Positions 13,535-46,684 of a stretch of 64,000 nucleotides of DNA are shown here, piece by piece (position 1 is the stretch's first letter; each line of letters opens with the position of its first letter). Origin of the DNA: Piromyces finnis (lineage: Eukaryota; Neocallimastigomycota; Neocallimastigomycetes; Neocallimastigales; Neocallimastigaceae); contig MCFH01000031.1 in assembly GCA_002104945.1 (NCBI GenBank), positions 124,001 through 188,000 on the forward strand, in the 5' to 3' direction. A model generated the notes under the pieces. That model searched no databases, was not told the origin of the DNA, and saw nothing but the letters and a program-made list of their open reading frames with translations. The position numbers and the translations under genes were made by a program.

Positions 13535-13701
13535 TGTATATTATAATTTTTATATAATAATTTAAACTAAAAAAAAAAGATCAATACTTATATTTTTTAG
13601 AATTTAATAATTATAAACAAACTAATGAGTTTTAATATTCATTTTGTTTATTACATTATTTTTTCAATATAAAAATAAAAATTACATTATTGTTTATTTT
13701 A
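13300..13701. other. Convergent intergenic region with a TTTA microsatellite
   Basis: Lies between the 3' ends of DLT1 (+) and the IQ-motif gene (-). It holds a (TTTA)n tract at about 13447-13534 and otherwise AT-rich sequence. No exon or RNA gene is seen. Confidence 0.6.
13447..13534. repeat. (TTTA)n microsatellite
   Basis: About 22 uninterrupted copies of a tetranucleotide TTTA/ATTT in the gap between two convergent genes. The same motif recurs at 18211-18262 and, longer and imperfect, at 22070-22278. Confidence 0.95.
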
Positions 13702-16424
<2,723 letters not shown>

Positions 16425-16822
16425 TCTCTATGTTATAAAATATTAATTATATATATAGCATTATATAACTTTATTGAAATTTAAAATAAAAAATAAGTAA
16501 ATAATTAATAAACTATAATTAAATTATTTAAATTAAAATTTTTAGGTATATAAAATATAAAATTTTTTACCATCAATTTGAATTAAAATGTGTTTTAATT
16601 AAATATTTATATAAACAAAACAAATCATATTTTGGTTACTTAATAATAACCAGTATTTTTTATATAAAATTAAGTTGGAATATTATTATAAATTTTTATA
16701 TAAAAGATATTTCTATTTTATTCATAATTTTAAAATATTTTTTTCCAAAATATTATATTCTAATACCTAACTCAAGATAAATAAAATTAGCAGTAAAATA
16801 ATTATAATATAAATTACTAAAT
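16425..16822. promoter_or_regulatory. 398-bp divergent promoter between the IQ gene and RABL2
   Basis: The ATG of the IQ-motif gene (minus, 16424) and of RABL2 (plus, 16823) face away from each other across this AT-rich spacer, so both promoters must lie here. Roughly central is an inverted repeat TGGTTA-(8 nt)-TAACCA at 16633-16652, one of the few G/C-containing spots in the spacer. It resembles but does not match the RFX X-box consensus. Both flanking genes have flagellum-linked relatives, so shared control is plausible. Confidence 0.5.
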
Positions 16823-17663
16823 ATGGCTTCAACAGCTACTACTGACTCTTCATTAACTAAAAATGATAATCATAAACCATGTGACTTAAAAGTAATATTA
16901 TTAGGAGATTCTGCTGTAGGAAAATCAAAATTAATTGAAAGATTTCTTTTAAATGATTATATACCTTATCAATTATCTACATACGCGTTAACACTCTATC
17001 GTCATACATGTCCACATCCATTAAAATCAAAAGCCCCTCCAATTTCTGTTGAATTCTGGGATACTGCCGGTCAAGAAAGATTTCAATCAATGCACCCTTC
17101 ATATTATCATATGGCACATGTTTGTATTCTATGCTTTGATCTTACTAGAAAAATTACATATAAAAATCTTCAACATTGGTATGATGAATTAATGAAATAT
17201 AGAAATAATATTCCTGTAGTTGTTATAGCAAATAAAGTTGATGCAGAACCAGAAAGAGCAAAAAAAAGATATGGTTTTGTGGAAAGAAAAAAGAAGGGAG
17301 AAGCCGAAGATTTACCATTATTCTTTGGTATATTATTATTATTATATCATAATATATTATTAATCATTAATTTTTTATTATTAATCTTTAATTGGAATAT
17401 ATATAATATGTTTATTATTTATTATTTAACAAATTATAATGAAAAATAAAGTTTCGGCAAGTGATGGAACTAATGTTGTAAGTGCATTTAATGAAGCTAT
17501 TAAAAGAGGAATAAAATATAAGGAATCAGAAAAGAATAAGGATTTTGTTGAAGAAGTATTGAATTTCATAGAAGAAGAAGAAAAAAGACCAGATGGCATT
17601 TTTAGTAAAAAAGAAGATACTGATATATTTATGGATAATCAAACTTCATTAATTAATGTATAG
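16823..17663 (+). CDS. RABL2: RABL2-like small GTPase, 2 exons
   Basis: Exons 16823-17327 and 17452-17663 join (phase 1, intron 124 nt) to 238 residues. G motifs are intact: G1 GDSAVGKS (28-35), G3 WDTAGQE (79-85), G4 NKVD (137-140) and G5-region VSASDGTNVV. The switch I stretch QLSTYALTLY and the segments ERFQSMHPSYYH and FDLTRKITYKNL are characteristic of RABL2 rather than of ordinary Rabs. There is no C-terminal prenylation cysteine (the end is NQTSLINV), also typical of RABL2. RABL2 is recruited to the ciliary base, is nucleotide-exchange independent and starts intraflagellar transport through IFT-B. A small extra loop (CPHPLKSKAPP, 63-73) follows switch I. Its presence implies a flagellated stage. 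It shares its promoter region with the IQ-motif gene. Confidence 0.92.
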
Positions 17664-18179
17664 TCATATTAATATATATAGTTGATATTATAATTGAAAG
17701 TATATAATCAAAATATTAAAGAAAATTTTCATATCTTTTGTATTAATAAGATAACAGAAAAAAATTAGTTCAATTTATAATTTAATATATCATTTTAATA
17801 TTTTTTTTAAAAAAATTATCAATAGTAATAGACAGAATTGTAATTATATAATTATTAAACTATTAAACTTATTTTTTTTTTCTATTCATACCACATACAA
17901 TTATTTTAAAATTATTTTATACATTATTCTAGTAATATTATGCATATTAAATTATTTTAAAAATTTTTTCTTATTAATCAGTTAAACTTTTTAAACTAAA
18001 AAAGTATAATTATAATAATATTAATAAATATTTAAAATATTTATGTGTCATAATAATTCGAAAATTTTTAAGCAACATATTAACAAATAAAATTTATAAT
18101 TTATAAATAATACTTTCTTTTATTTAAGCTTGCTATATTTTTTTTTTTTTTTCAATAAAATTTCATATACTACATACAC

Positions 18180-18261
<82 letters not shown>

Positions 18262-18323
18262 TTATTTTAAAGAAATAAACAATTTTACAAATTCAATAAA
18301 ACGATTAATAAATTTATCAAAAA
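17664..18323. other. Intergenic region with TA and TTTA repeats
   Basis: AT-rich spacer between RABL2 and the small coiled-coil gene, both on the plus strand. It contains a (TA)n run at about 18185-18210 that passes directly into (TTTA)n to about 18262. No exon is supported. Confidence 0.6.
18185..18262. repeat. Compound (TA)n-(TTTA)n microsatellite
   Basis: A dinucleotide TA run of about 13 copies continues without a break into about 13 copies of TTTA, some 60 bases upstream of the start codon of the following gene. Confidence 0.9.
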
Positions 18324-19164
18324 ATGGAAAAACAAGAAGTACGGAAACATTAAACATAATAAAATCAATATTATACCTTATATTCATATATAAGAGCAAT
18401 AATTAAAATATATTTGTATTAATTACTAAACTTTATAGCAAGATATTGACTTTGAACAAGAAAATTTAAAAACCATTATGCAAGAAAACTTAGTTAGATC
18501 AAAGAATATTAAAGATGCTATTGATGTATGTTTTTTTAATAATTTTAATTATAATATATATTAGTATAAATATATCCCTATTAATTACTCTATATATAAA
18601 ATTATATTAAAAATAGGCATCGGAACAAGAAAGGTATATAGTAGTAGTGATTTTAATATATATAAATCTTTTTTCTTCTAAAGACAAGAATTATTTATTA
18701 TTAATATATTGATTTTTAATAGGTCTCGTAGAATTGTTCTTGAGAAAAAAGCTAATCAAGAATCAAATATATTAAGAATTATTAACTTAAACATGGTTGA
18801 AGACCAAGAAGATAAAGAACAGTAATATCATTGTTATTATTGTTTACAATTAAAATTTGCGTTATATTTAATTAATAATAAAATACGCTAATTAAATATA
18901 TACATACTTCTAAATATAATAATACAAATATATTTTAGAAAAAGAAGAGAGCTTGCGCATTCTATTGATAATTTATCAGATTATGACAAAAATGTATAAT
19001 ATATTTATTTAACTGTAATATATTAAAATATATACTAATATTTAAATTTTCCTTTTAAATACAAAAAAAAATAGAGAAAAAAATTAATAGAAAATGATTT
19101 AATTCATGAAGTTCATAAAAGAGAGCAAAAAAGAAATTCTATTGACAAAGGAAATACTGCTTAA
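18324..19164 (+). CDS. Small charged coiled-coil protein, unknown function, 6 exons
   Basis: Six short exons (18324-18338, 18439-18525, 18617-18633, 18723-18821, 18939-18993, 19075-19164) join in phase to a 120-residue protein ending NSIDKGNTA before TAA 19162-19164. Every junction has GT-AG ends, and the total is a multiple of three, which argues for a real gene even though no single exon exceeds 99 nt. The product is rich in Glu, Lys, Arg, Gln and Asn with almost no aromatic residues, and is predicted to be mostly helical or coiled coil (for example NLKTIMQENLVRSKNIKDAI, RRIVLEKKANQESNILRII). I do not recognise a family. The start is chosen as the only ATG giving an open first exon before a GT donor; with only five codons in exon 1 it is the least certain part. 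Exon 3 is 17 nt. Confidence 0.62.
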
Positions 19165-19875
19165 ACTTTTTATAAAAATGATATATTATCGACCTATTGT
19201 TTTAATATTCATTTTCAAAATAATTTTTAAAATGAATATATAACAACTTACAAATGTCGTATATAAAATTAAAAAAAAAAAAAAAAAAAGAAAGAAAGAA
19301 AATACAGTAAAAATAAATATATACTATTTTCTATTTATATTTTATTTTTATTTTTATTTTTTTTTTCAATATTAAAATAAAATAGTTATTAAATTATTAT
19401 AATATGTTATTTAATATTAAAAATAATTATTAAATAATATTATGAAACATAAATAATTTCATAAAGAAATTAATTTATTTTTATAGATGCTTATTTAAAA
19501 AAAAAAAAAAAAGAATAAAAAATATTATAAATAAAAATATTTTAAATTTTTCATTTTTTTAAAAAATAAACGATTTAAAAAATAAATCATTTAATATTTA
19601 TTATAATAATTGTTTAAAATTAGAAGAAGGGGGGGAAAACTACTACATAAATAAAATAAATATTAATATTAATAATTTTAATAATTTTTAGTGTTAATTT
19701 ATACAAATGTATTACTGATTTGATTTTTATTTTTATTGAAAAAAATAGAATCAATATATAATAAATAAAAAAAATAAAATAAAATAAAATAAAATTTAAA
19801 ATAACATAATAATAATAAATAAATAAATAAATATTAAAAATAAATAAATTATATATATAATTAATCACAAAAAAA
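19165..19875. other. Intergenic region upstream of the S49 peptidase
   Basis: AT-rich with scattered A and T runs and a short run of eight G at about 19629-19636, rare in this DNA. No exon or RNA gene is supported. Confidence 0.55.
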
Positions 19876-20830
19876 ATGTTTCAACAGAAATTACAACAAA
19901 ATTCAATTTCAATGAAAAGTAACTTCGACACTAATTTCATTAATGGAGAAAAACAAAATATAATATATTCAAAAATTTATTCTTCAAATGCAATTGCACT
20001 CCACCCCTTTAAGAAAATATTCTTAAATTCAATTTTATTATACACTGGTATAAAATCGTACAGACAATGGAGAAAGTATAAAAAATCTATGACAATTAAT
20101 TCAAATTCAACTATTTATTGGAATTTTAATGTATGTTTTATTGAATATAAAGTAAAATTATAAATTTTTAATTGCTAATAAATAAAAATTTAATGCATAT
20201 ATTAACTATAATTAGAAAACAAAAATCGATGATAATGGTTTGAAATTGCAATATTTATTAAATGAAGAAAATAATGATGTTATGTCATTCTTAGATATTA
20301 TTCAAACTATTGAGGAAATTAAAAACGATGACAGAATTACAGGTATTATAAATTTTAAAATGAAAAGAATATAGTTAAACATATATATATATATATATTT
20401 ATTTAAAACCATTTTTATTATTATTGATTAATATTATGATTATTGTTAAACATTCTATTTTGTATTTATTTTTAATTATTTGAATTATTTGTAATATAAA
20501 AAGGATTCGTAGCTGATTTGAGTTCCATTAATGAATTGGCTATAAATTCTGATTTAGGTTTTGCTCAAGTATGATAACATTAAATTTCTACCGAAATTTT
20601 GAAAAAGATATTATAATCATTTAAATATATTAATTCTTTATATATATATATAATAATAATAATAATAATAAAAATTATAAGATTCAAGAAATAAAATATG
20701 CTCTGGATGAATTAAGAGAAATTAAAATGAAAAAAATAAATAATTTCAAAATGCTAGCATTTACTGACACTTTTGGTATATTTATTTCATATTAATTTAG
20801 TTAATTATTTATTTAACATTGTTACTGATA

Positions 20831-20907
<77 letters not shown>

Positions 20908-22071
20908 TTTATAAATCAATAACATATAATATAATAAAAGATACTCAAGCACATTATTTTCTAGCATCTTCCTTTGATAAAATTAGTATGGAGCCATCAG
21001 GAGTTGTTCCATTAACAGGTTTTGGAACTGTTCAACCAGTATTATCATTATCAATTTTTAAGACATATAATCAAATATTCATATTACCACAACAATTTAT
21101 TAATAATATTTAATTCCTTATTATTTATATATAGTTCTTCAAATTAATTTTGGAAAAATTTGGAATTCAAACGCAGTCACATGTAAGAAATGAATATAAG
21201 AATGCAGTAAGTCATATAACTTCAACAGGATTTAATGGTTCTCAAAGAAAGAACCTTATTCAAGTTTATTCTAATCTTACACATCAATTAGCAGAAGGGA
21301 TTGCTAAAGGAAGATCAAATTCATTAGATAAAATAAAGATATTTAAAAACTCAAATGTAATGTTTTCATTATTAAATTCTTCTAATATTATTGATAATAA
21401 TACTGAAAAGGTAATAGAATTAATTAATCAAGGACCTTATTCTGCTACTGAAGCAATAGAATTCGGTTTGATTGATAATCTTGACTATAGAAGAAGAATT
21501 ATCACTGAATTAAAGAAGGAGAATTTAGATAATACAATATCATTTGCAAAGTATCATAATGCAAGGTAAAAATAAATTTAAATACTTCATTATACCAATA
21601 TCAAAAACTTATATTATGATATATTATGTTAAAAAAAAAAATAGAACAAACGAAATTCAAACAAAAAAAAAAAGAGTTTTAAAATTAGCAAAAACTCAAC
21701 AAATTCCAAATCATGTTAATATAAGCCTTGTTAATATTAAAGGAAACATTGAAAGAAAATATGTTGATGAAACAATTAAATCTTTAATGAAGGCATGCTA
21801 CGATAAAAATACTGAAGCAATTGTTTTAAGAGTTGGTAAATATAATAAATAGAAAATAGAAAATAAATATCATTTATTTAATTGATAGTATTAATATAAT
21901 ATTATTATTTTGTTTTTTATAATATGATTTATAAATAGATTCTAATGGAGGTGATGCAGGTGCCTCCGATACTATTTGGGAAGCTATTGATTTTGTAAAG
22001 AAAGAAAGTAAAAAACCAATTGTTGCTAGTTTAGGAAATATAGCTGCCTCTGGTGGTAAATATTATATAAT

Positions 22072-22128
<57 letters not shown>

Positions 22129-22169
22129 TTTATTTATTTATTTATTTTTATTTATTTATTTATTTATTT

Positions 22170-22246
<77 letters not shown>

Positions 22247-23109
22247 CTTACTTACTTACTTACTTATTTATTTATTTAAATAATAATTAATTGAAATAAT
22301 GAAATAATAATTATTCATTATTTAAAATTTTTCTAGCTTATTATATAGTTTCTGGTTGCGATAAGATATTAGCTTCACCTGGTACTGTCACTGGTTCCAT
22401 AGGGGTAGCATCTGTAAAGCCAGTAATATCTAAACAACAATTAAAGAAATTAGGTATTACATTGGATGAAATTCATATCACTGAAGGTACTAAATATTTT
22501 TCAGTTTTTAATGAATTTTCTGGATCACAATTAGAAAAGTTTATTAAGCATGTAAATGATGCTTATGAACTTTTTAAGAAACGTGTTATGGATGGAAGAA
22601 AAATGGATATTCGAAAGATTGATGAAGTAGCTGGTGGACAGATTTGGACAGGCTTCCATGCTACTAGTAACGGTTTGGTAGATAAAATTGGAGGTATTCA
22701 ACGTGCTTTTCAAGAAGCTGCACATTTAGCTTTGAATCGTAGGAAATCCGAACCTTATACTAAAAAGGAAATAAATTTAATAGAAAAGTATCAATTCCTT
22801 AAAAATTCAGAAGAGCCATCTATAAATATTGTAGATTATGAAAAACCAAATTCCTTCTTTGATTTATTTAACAATAAATCTTTAGAAAAAGAGATTTTTG
22901 CCATGGATGAAATTAAAGAAAATTCTATTGAATCTTCAAAGTCACATTCTTCATCATCTTCATCCTCAAAAGCACACCGTAATATGAATCAACCATTAGC
23001 TATCCATCCACAAGCCCATAAATCCAAATTATCAAAAGATGATACATTATTTTTAATTCAACACCTCATGGATTATTATATTAATTCATCAAATAAAACT
23101 TTTGTATAA
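19876..23109 (+). CDS. sppA: SppA/protease IV-type S49 peptidase, 9 exons
   Basis: Exons 19876-20130, 20216-20342, 20504-20568, 20682-20775, 20941-21038, 21135-21565, 21645-21835, 21939-22055 and 22337-23109 join in phase to 716 residues. It has the two tandem S49 domains of long-form (67K) SppA. In the N-terminal domain, YFLASSFDKISMEPSGVVPL and HVRNEYKNAVSHIT match E. coli SppA, placing the catalytic lysine at Lys235. In the C-terminal domain, LRVDSNGGDAGAS, GNIAASGAYYIVSG (nucleophile Ser458) and GTVTGSIGV are clear. SppA is a Ser/Lys-dyad enzyme that degrades cleaved signal peptides in bacteria; plants use it in thylakoids. Residues 50-70 are weakly hydrophobic; no clear membrane helix or targeting signal is seen. 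The last 100 residues are a Ser/Lys/His-rich extension absent from bacterial SppA. The intron 5 donor (GTATTA at 21039) was chosen because the joined protein then aligns gap-free. Confidence 0.9.
20829..20905. repeat. (ATT)n microsatellite in an S49 peptidase intron
   Basis: About 25 copies of ATT inside intron 4 of the S49 peptidase gene (20776-20940). Confidence 0.9.
22069..22278. repeat. (TTTA)n/(TTAC)n tract in an S49 peptidase intron
   Basis: An imperfect tetranucleotide tract of some 50 units fills most of intron 8 (22056-22336). It is mostly TTTA, with several TTTTTA interruptions and a variant block of six TTAC units at about 22243-22265. Confidence 0.92.
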
Positions 23110-23743
23110 TAGAAAAATATTAAAAATCTTTAAAAAAAAAAAAATTTTTTTTACATTTAGATTATCAATATTAGAATTTTAAAGTTTAAAACTAAATTAA
23201 ATAATAGTAACAATAATAAAATTAATATTTTAATGAATTATATCCAATTTCAACACAAAATATAAATTTACTTATCAAGTGCTTATCAAATATATAATTA
23301 ATTCTAAAAATATTTTTATTATATAAAAACTATAGTGCTTACAATATTCTTTTTTTAGTAAAAGCTGATTTTTACAGATTCAGCTTTAATGAAACATTTC
23401 ACTTATTTAACTTTGTTTTTATATAACAACTCTATTGCTAACTTAAAAGATTACTTATTATATTAAATAAATAATAAGATTCATGATAGAACTAATTAAT
23501 GAAAGTTAATAGCAATTGTATTAATTTTAATTTCTTTTATTATTATTATTATTATTATTATTATATTAATTTATACATATATATATTAACAATTTCAATT
23601 GACAAAGAAGGAAATATTATTACTATTTTTTTTTTTTACTTTTAATAAATTTTGTCTTTTTAGAATCATCATAATTACTTATAATTGTTAATATAAAAGT
23701 ACTTTAAAAGATAAATCAATAATTATAAATTGACTTTGTTTTT

Positions 23744-23806
<63 letters not shown>

Positions 23807-23969
23807 AACTTCAATATTAATACTCTAATTGGTGTAATTATTAATATTTTATAAAATTATTAATATTAATTATTTTTATAATAATAATATTAATTGAATT
23901 ATTTCTGCATCACTTAATATAAAAGAAGTTTGGTTATATTATGGATAATTGATTTATATACATAAAAAT
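23110..23969. other. Convergent intergenic region between S49 peptidase and cullin
   Basis: AT-rich, between the 3' ends of the two genes. It carries short (ATT)n runs at about 23537-23563 and 23754-23803. I see no exon. Confidence 0.6.
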
Positions 23970-28211
<4,242 letters not shown>

Positions 28212-29700
28212 CTTTGTTATATTTCAATTTACTTATTAAATAATGTAATTCTAATTTTGATGTTTATATTAATCTTATTTTTATATCTTCACGCTTAAAG
28301 ATATTTATATTATTATTTTTGTTATTTTAAATATGATAGTTTAAAATAAATAATTATTTATATTGTTTATTATTTCTTTTGTTTATTATAAATTATTGTT
28401 TCGAATTATTATATAAATAATATTTTTTATTAATTATATTATTTTTTTTTTTTTTTTTATAAACGATATATAAAAAATATTATATTTTTAATTATATAAA
28501 ATAATATGTTTATATATTTTTTAAATTAAATGACAAAAAAATCAAACTGATATGTTATATTTTGTTATAATTCTTATTAAAAACTTTGTTGATGAAATAT
28601 ATGTTTATTAATAAAGAAAAATATAAATATATTTTCTATATGTAATATTAATGATTTAGTTATATATCTTTATCAGTATGACTATACTTCAAATAGGACA
28701 GAATAAACAGAGTAAATGCAAAATAAAAACTTCTTTATTCTTAGTTTTTTTTTTTTTTTCCTAAATTTCTCTTTCTTTTTATTATTAAAAAATTCTTTTT
28801 CAATATAACAATTTTTTTTAAAGAAAAAATGTTTACTTTAGTAATTTCAGTGTTGATTTTATATTTTATAAAATAAAATAAATAAAAAGAAAAATTAAAG
28901 AATTAATCCTCCTTATTTTGTTTTAAAATTATTCTTTAATTATTTTTCTTTCAATTATTAATTATTATTTTATTGTTTTTTTAGAAATAATAAAAATTTT
29001 TTAATTCGAATAAAAAATATATATAAATATTTAATTAATATTAAACTTATATTAGAAAACCAAATTTTTAACCTCATTAATATTGGAAATATTTCTTAAA
29101 TTTATTTATTAGTATTTGTTAAGGTTAAGTATTTTTAAAAATTATATCAAATATGATTTCAATATAATGCTTAATATATTGATTTACATTAACTCTTTTC
29201 CTTAAAAAGAGCTATTGAATAAAAAAGTATTAAGTACTATTTATTCCTTTTAAAATTTAATAATAAATAAAAATGGGCTTAGAATAATATAATATTAAAA
29301 TAAGAAAGTGTTCTAATTAATAAAAAAAGTAATTATATATATATTGAAATTTTTGTAAATTGGTTTAGTCATTTTATAACATCGAAATTAATAACCCAAC
29401 CACATACTTAATTATAAATTGTTTACTTATATAAAATTGCCGAAATATAAATGAAAATAAATAATAATAATTTATAACTTAACCTATATTCGAGAAATAA
29501 TAAAAAAATAAATAATGTAAATGTATAATACATTTAATATAAATCATATATACATATATAAATTTATTAATATAATAATAAAAAAAGAACATCTATATAG
29601 ATAAATGATTATTTATATATATGAAATTATATTTAATCATTTGTCATACTCCTTTAATATAAAATATATTGTGGTTGTATATATCGACTCTTTTAGATCA

Positions 29701-29779
29701 ATTTTCTTCTGGCTAAAAACTTTGACTAAATCATTCCAAAATCTAGGATATATACTAATTCATCGTTAAAATCAAATGT
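29701..29779 (-). pseudogene. Possible relic of a protein-kinase DFG segment
   Basis: Read on the minus strand from 29779, this slightly less AT-rich patch gives FDFNDELVYILDFGMI, then an in-frame TAG, then SKFLARRK. VYILDFGM followed by a basic segment resembles the DFG/activation-loop start of CK1- or TTBK-like kinases. Nothing kinase-like is visible on either side, there is no clear splice site, and the stop breaks it. It may be chance, so confidence is low. Confidence 0.25.
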
Positions 29780-30181
29780 GTAAAAAAGAAAAAAAAAAGA
29801 AGGGAAGGGAAATTTTATTAAAAGTTAAAAAAAAAAAAAAAAAAAAAGATAACTATGAAATAATATTTAATGATACATATATATATTATTTGATTTTAGG
29901 TTAATAATTTTGAAAATACAATATTCCATGGAATTCACATATCACTTTAAATATTCTTTATTTTTTTTCTCTTACAGCCTGTATATATCTTGTATTATTA
30001 GTAGTTTAAATAAAAAATTACTTTATTAATTATCTTTATATATAACCAAAAATAACTTGTCTTTTATAATGGAATTAAAAAAATTTTATATATATATATT
30101 TTATTTAAAATTTATAATAAAATTATTTACATTATTTTCTTTCAATTTGCTAATACAATTAGTTGAATAATATTAAATAAT

Positions 30182-30446
30182 AAAATATAATATTATATGA
30201 TATTTGAATATTTATATTATTAGTTATTTAATTATTAATAATATTATCTGATTTTTAATTACAGTTAATTTTTTAAAATATTACACATTATAAATAGTAA
30301 AATATAATATAATATTATATTTTACTATTATATAATATTTGAATATTTATATTATTAGTTATATAATTATTAATAATATTATTTGATTTTTAATTATTTT
30401 AAACAATTTATAGTTAATTGTTTAAAATGTTGTACATTATAAATAA
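30182..30446. repeat. Imperfect tandem duplication of about 120 bp
   Basis: The segment starting near 30182 (TATTTGAATATTTATATTATTAG, then TTTTTAATTA...GTTAATT...ACATTATAAATA) recurs from about 30318 with scattered substitutions and small indels. It is non-coding, just downstream of the giant gene's stop codon. Confidence 0.75.
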
Positions 30447-30571
30447 CTTTTGTCAAAGTCTTTTAAATAAAAATAATAATTATATACATTTTAGAAGATT
30501 GTATGTTTTAATTTGATTTTTGTATCTTTTCAGCTTTTTAGTTCTATTCTTTAAAAATATTACTTTTTAAT

Positions 30572-44264
<13,693 letters not shown>

Positions 44265-45938
44265 TTTTGAATAAAATTTAATAATATATGATTTTTATAT
44301 GTTAAGTATTAAGTATACCTTTTATTGCTTAATTTATACTGTAATGCGAATTAATTTTACTTTTGTATGATATTAGTAATATTATAATTTTAATTTTCTT
44401 TTTTATTGTAAGTTATATTGAATTGTATTGAGATTTCTATTTAGTATTTCTTTTTATTTTATCTAAAATTGATTTTATGATATTTATATTGTATATAATT
44501 TATTGATAATTTTAATTAACAAAAATAAATAAAATATTTTTATTTTAAATTATGACTTAATAATTTAAGTATTGATAATAACTAAATACAAATTAATTTT
44601 TAAAAGCAAAGTTCATATTTCAATAAATTGAATGATTTATATATTATGTATTATAATACTCGTAAATTATTAAATATTTTACAATATATAAATAATATTA
44701 ATGTAAAAATGATAATAGCGATAATAGCTTATGCGTTGAATAAATAAATAACGTAATTATAATATATATAATAATTATATATATATGCTTAAAAATATGT
44801 TTATTTAAGTATTAATTCCGAATATTTTATTTATTTTATTTATTTTATTTTTAATTTTGTTTTTCTGCGAAGTATTTTTCTCTTTTTTCCAAATTTTAAT
44901 AATTTAAATAATATTTGAAAAAAAAAAGTATATTTTTATAATTTCTAAAAATATTATACAATCTTTAAATGTATTAAATAATTCCTTTTTTATATTTAAA
45001 AGGCTTTTTTTTTTTTTTTTTTTTTTAATATTCTATTTTATTCTATATTTTATCTTTATTTTATTTTATATAACTAATAATATTATTCAAAAGAAAAAAA
45101 TATAAAAGTATGTTCATTATTGTAGTATTTATAAAAAAAAAAACATTTTCTATGTTTTCCTTTTTTAGAAATATATTAGTATTATATATTATATATATAT
45201 TATATATTATATTATAATTCAAATATAATTGAACAGTTTATTACATATTTAAATTACAAATTTATATAATAATTAATTTATAATATATAGATTAATATAT
45301 TATAAATTTTATTTTATATTTTTAAATTTTATGATTTGAAATTTACTTAGTGAATATAATAAATTGTTAATTATTCATTACTTCACAAAATGATTTATAA
45401 TATTTTATAATTAAAATAGATAATAATAATAATTAAGTACTATTAAGTATATTGGAAAACTAATTTAATAACAAATAGATTCTTGAAATATCCTTAAATA
45501 TAAAATAAAAAAATATTGTATTTAACAATTGTAATATAATAATATATTAATATAATAGTATAAAAGTATTAACAGTTTTTCTTTTTTCAAAAAAAAACAT
45601 TCTTTTTCCTTTTTTTTTTTATTATAGATATTTATACATACATTTAATTTATTATTTATTATTTATACCAATGTTTCTTTATTAAATAGATAATATAAAG
45701 TATAGATTTATTATTAATTCATATATTATAATATACACCAATTTATTATAATATTAATACCATAATATATAATTTATATATCATTGATTATCTTAAAAAC
45801 AGATAAAGTTAAAATTATATTAATTTATATATATACAAAATTTTTTATTATATATTCTTTATAATATTAATATATTATATTTATAATTATTCATCAAAAA
45901 AATAAATAATTCAATTAAGATTAATATATCGAATTGAA

Positions 45939-45983
45939 ATGCCACACCATATTTCACCTTTAATCACTCATTTTAATTTCCAA
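45939..45983 (+). other. Isolated exon-like segment
   Basis: ATG followed by 14 open codons (MPHHISPLITHFNFQ), then GTAAAT, a good donor match. Base composition is clearly less AT-rich than the surroundings. I find no convincing next exon, so it may be a small unrecognised gene, a relic, or chance. Confidence 0.2.
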
Positions 45984-46672
45984 GTAAATTAAATTTTTCT
46001 AAATATGGTAACTATTTCTTTTTTTCCTCTATCATTGTTTAATAATATACAAACTTTATTACTATTAAAAAGTTGTTTATATATATTTTAATTATGATCT
46101 ATTAGTTTGAATTTTTATATATTCAATTATTTTATAAACAAATTTAATAAATTATAAATTTTATAATGTATGGTAGTACAAAGAAAACTTTATTTAATAT
46201 TAGAAATTTAAATAATTTTCTATTTTACTTATATAAAATGTATCATAACTCTAATTATTGTTAATACCAAAAAACAGTTTTTACATTCTCTTTACACTTA
46301 AAAAAAATTATATATAAAATAAAATAAAAATTCATAAATGTCAAAATACTGAATAATATTTTAATATTCAAAGTACTAATTGTAAGTAGTGCTTTATTAA
46401 AATTAGAAAATTAGTTTATATTTAATGTATTTAAACAGTCAATATAACATTCATAAAAAAATTAATAAATATATACAAAAAACTTTAAAAAATGTGCAAA
46501 TCTCAAAGAGTATTAATGAAAAATATATTATTTTAAATTATATTTATAATAATAATTATATGAAATTGTAATTATATGTCAAGTTTTTATGACATTTAAT
46601 TATTAGGTTGTTTATTAATTATAATAAAATATACTTAATAGTTTTTATAGTTAAACTTAATTCCATTATTCA

Positions 46673-46684
46673 TAACCCGGGTTA
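46673..46684. other. TAACCCGGGTTA perfect palindrome
   Basis: A 12-bp perfect palindrome with six central G/C bases in DNA where G/C runs are rare. It could be a protein-binding site or chance; nothing nearby shows which. Confidence 0.3.

Larger units (their letters stand above)
28212..30571. other. 2.4-kb gene-free AT-rich region
   Basis: Lies upstream of the cullin start and downstream of the giant gene's stop. I see no intact gene. Two things stand out: a short open stretch at 29701-29779 (minus) that resembles a protein-kinase activation segment, and an imperfect tandem duplication at 30182-30446. Both are listed separately. Confidence 0.55.
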
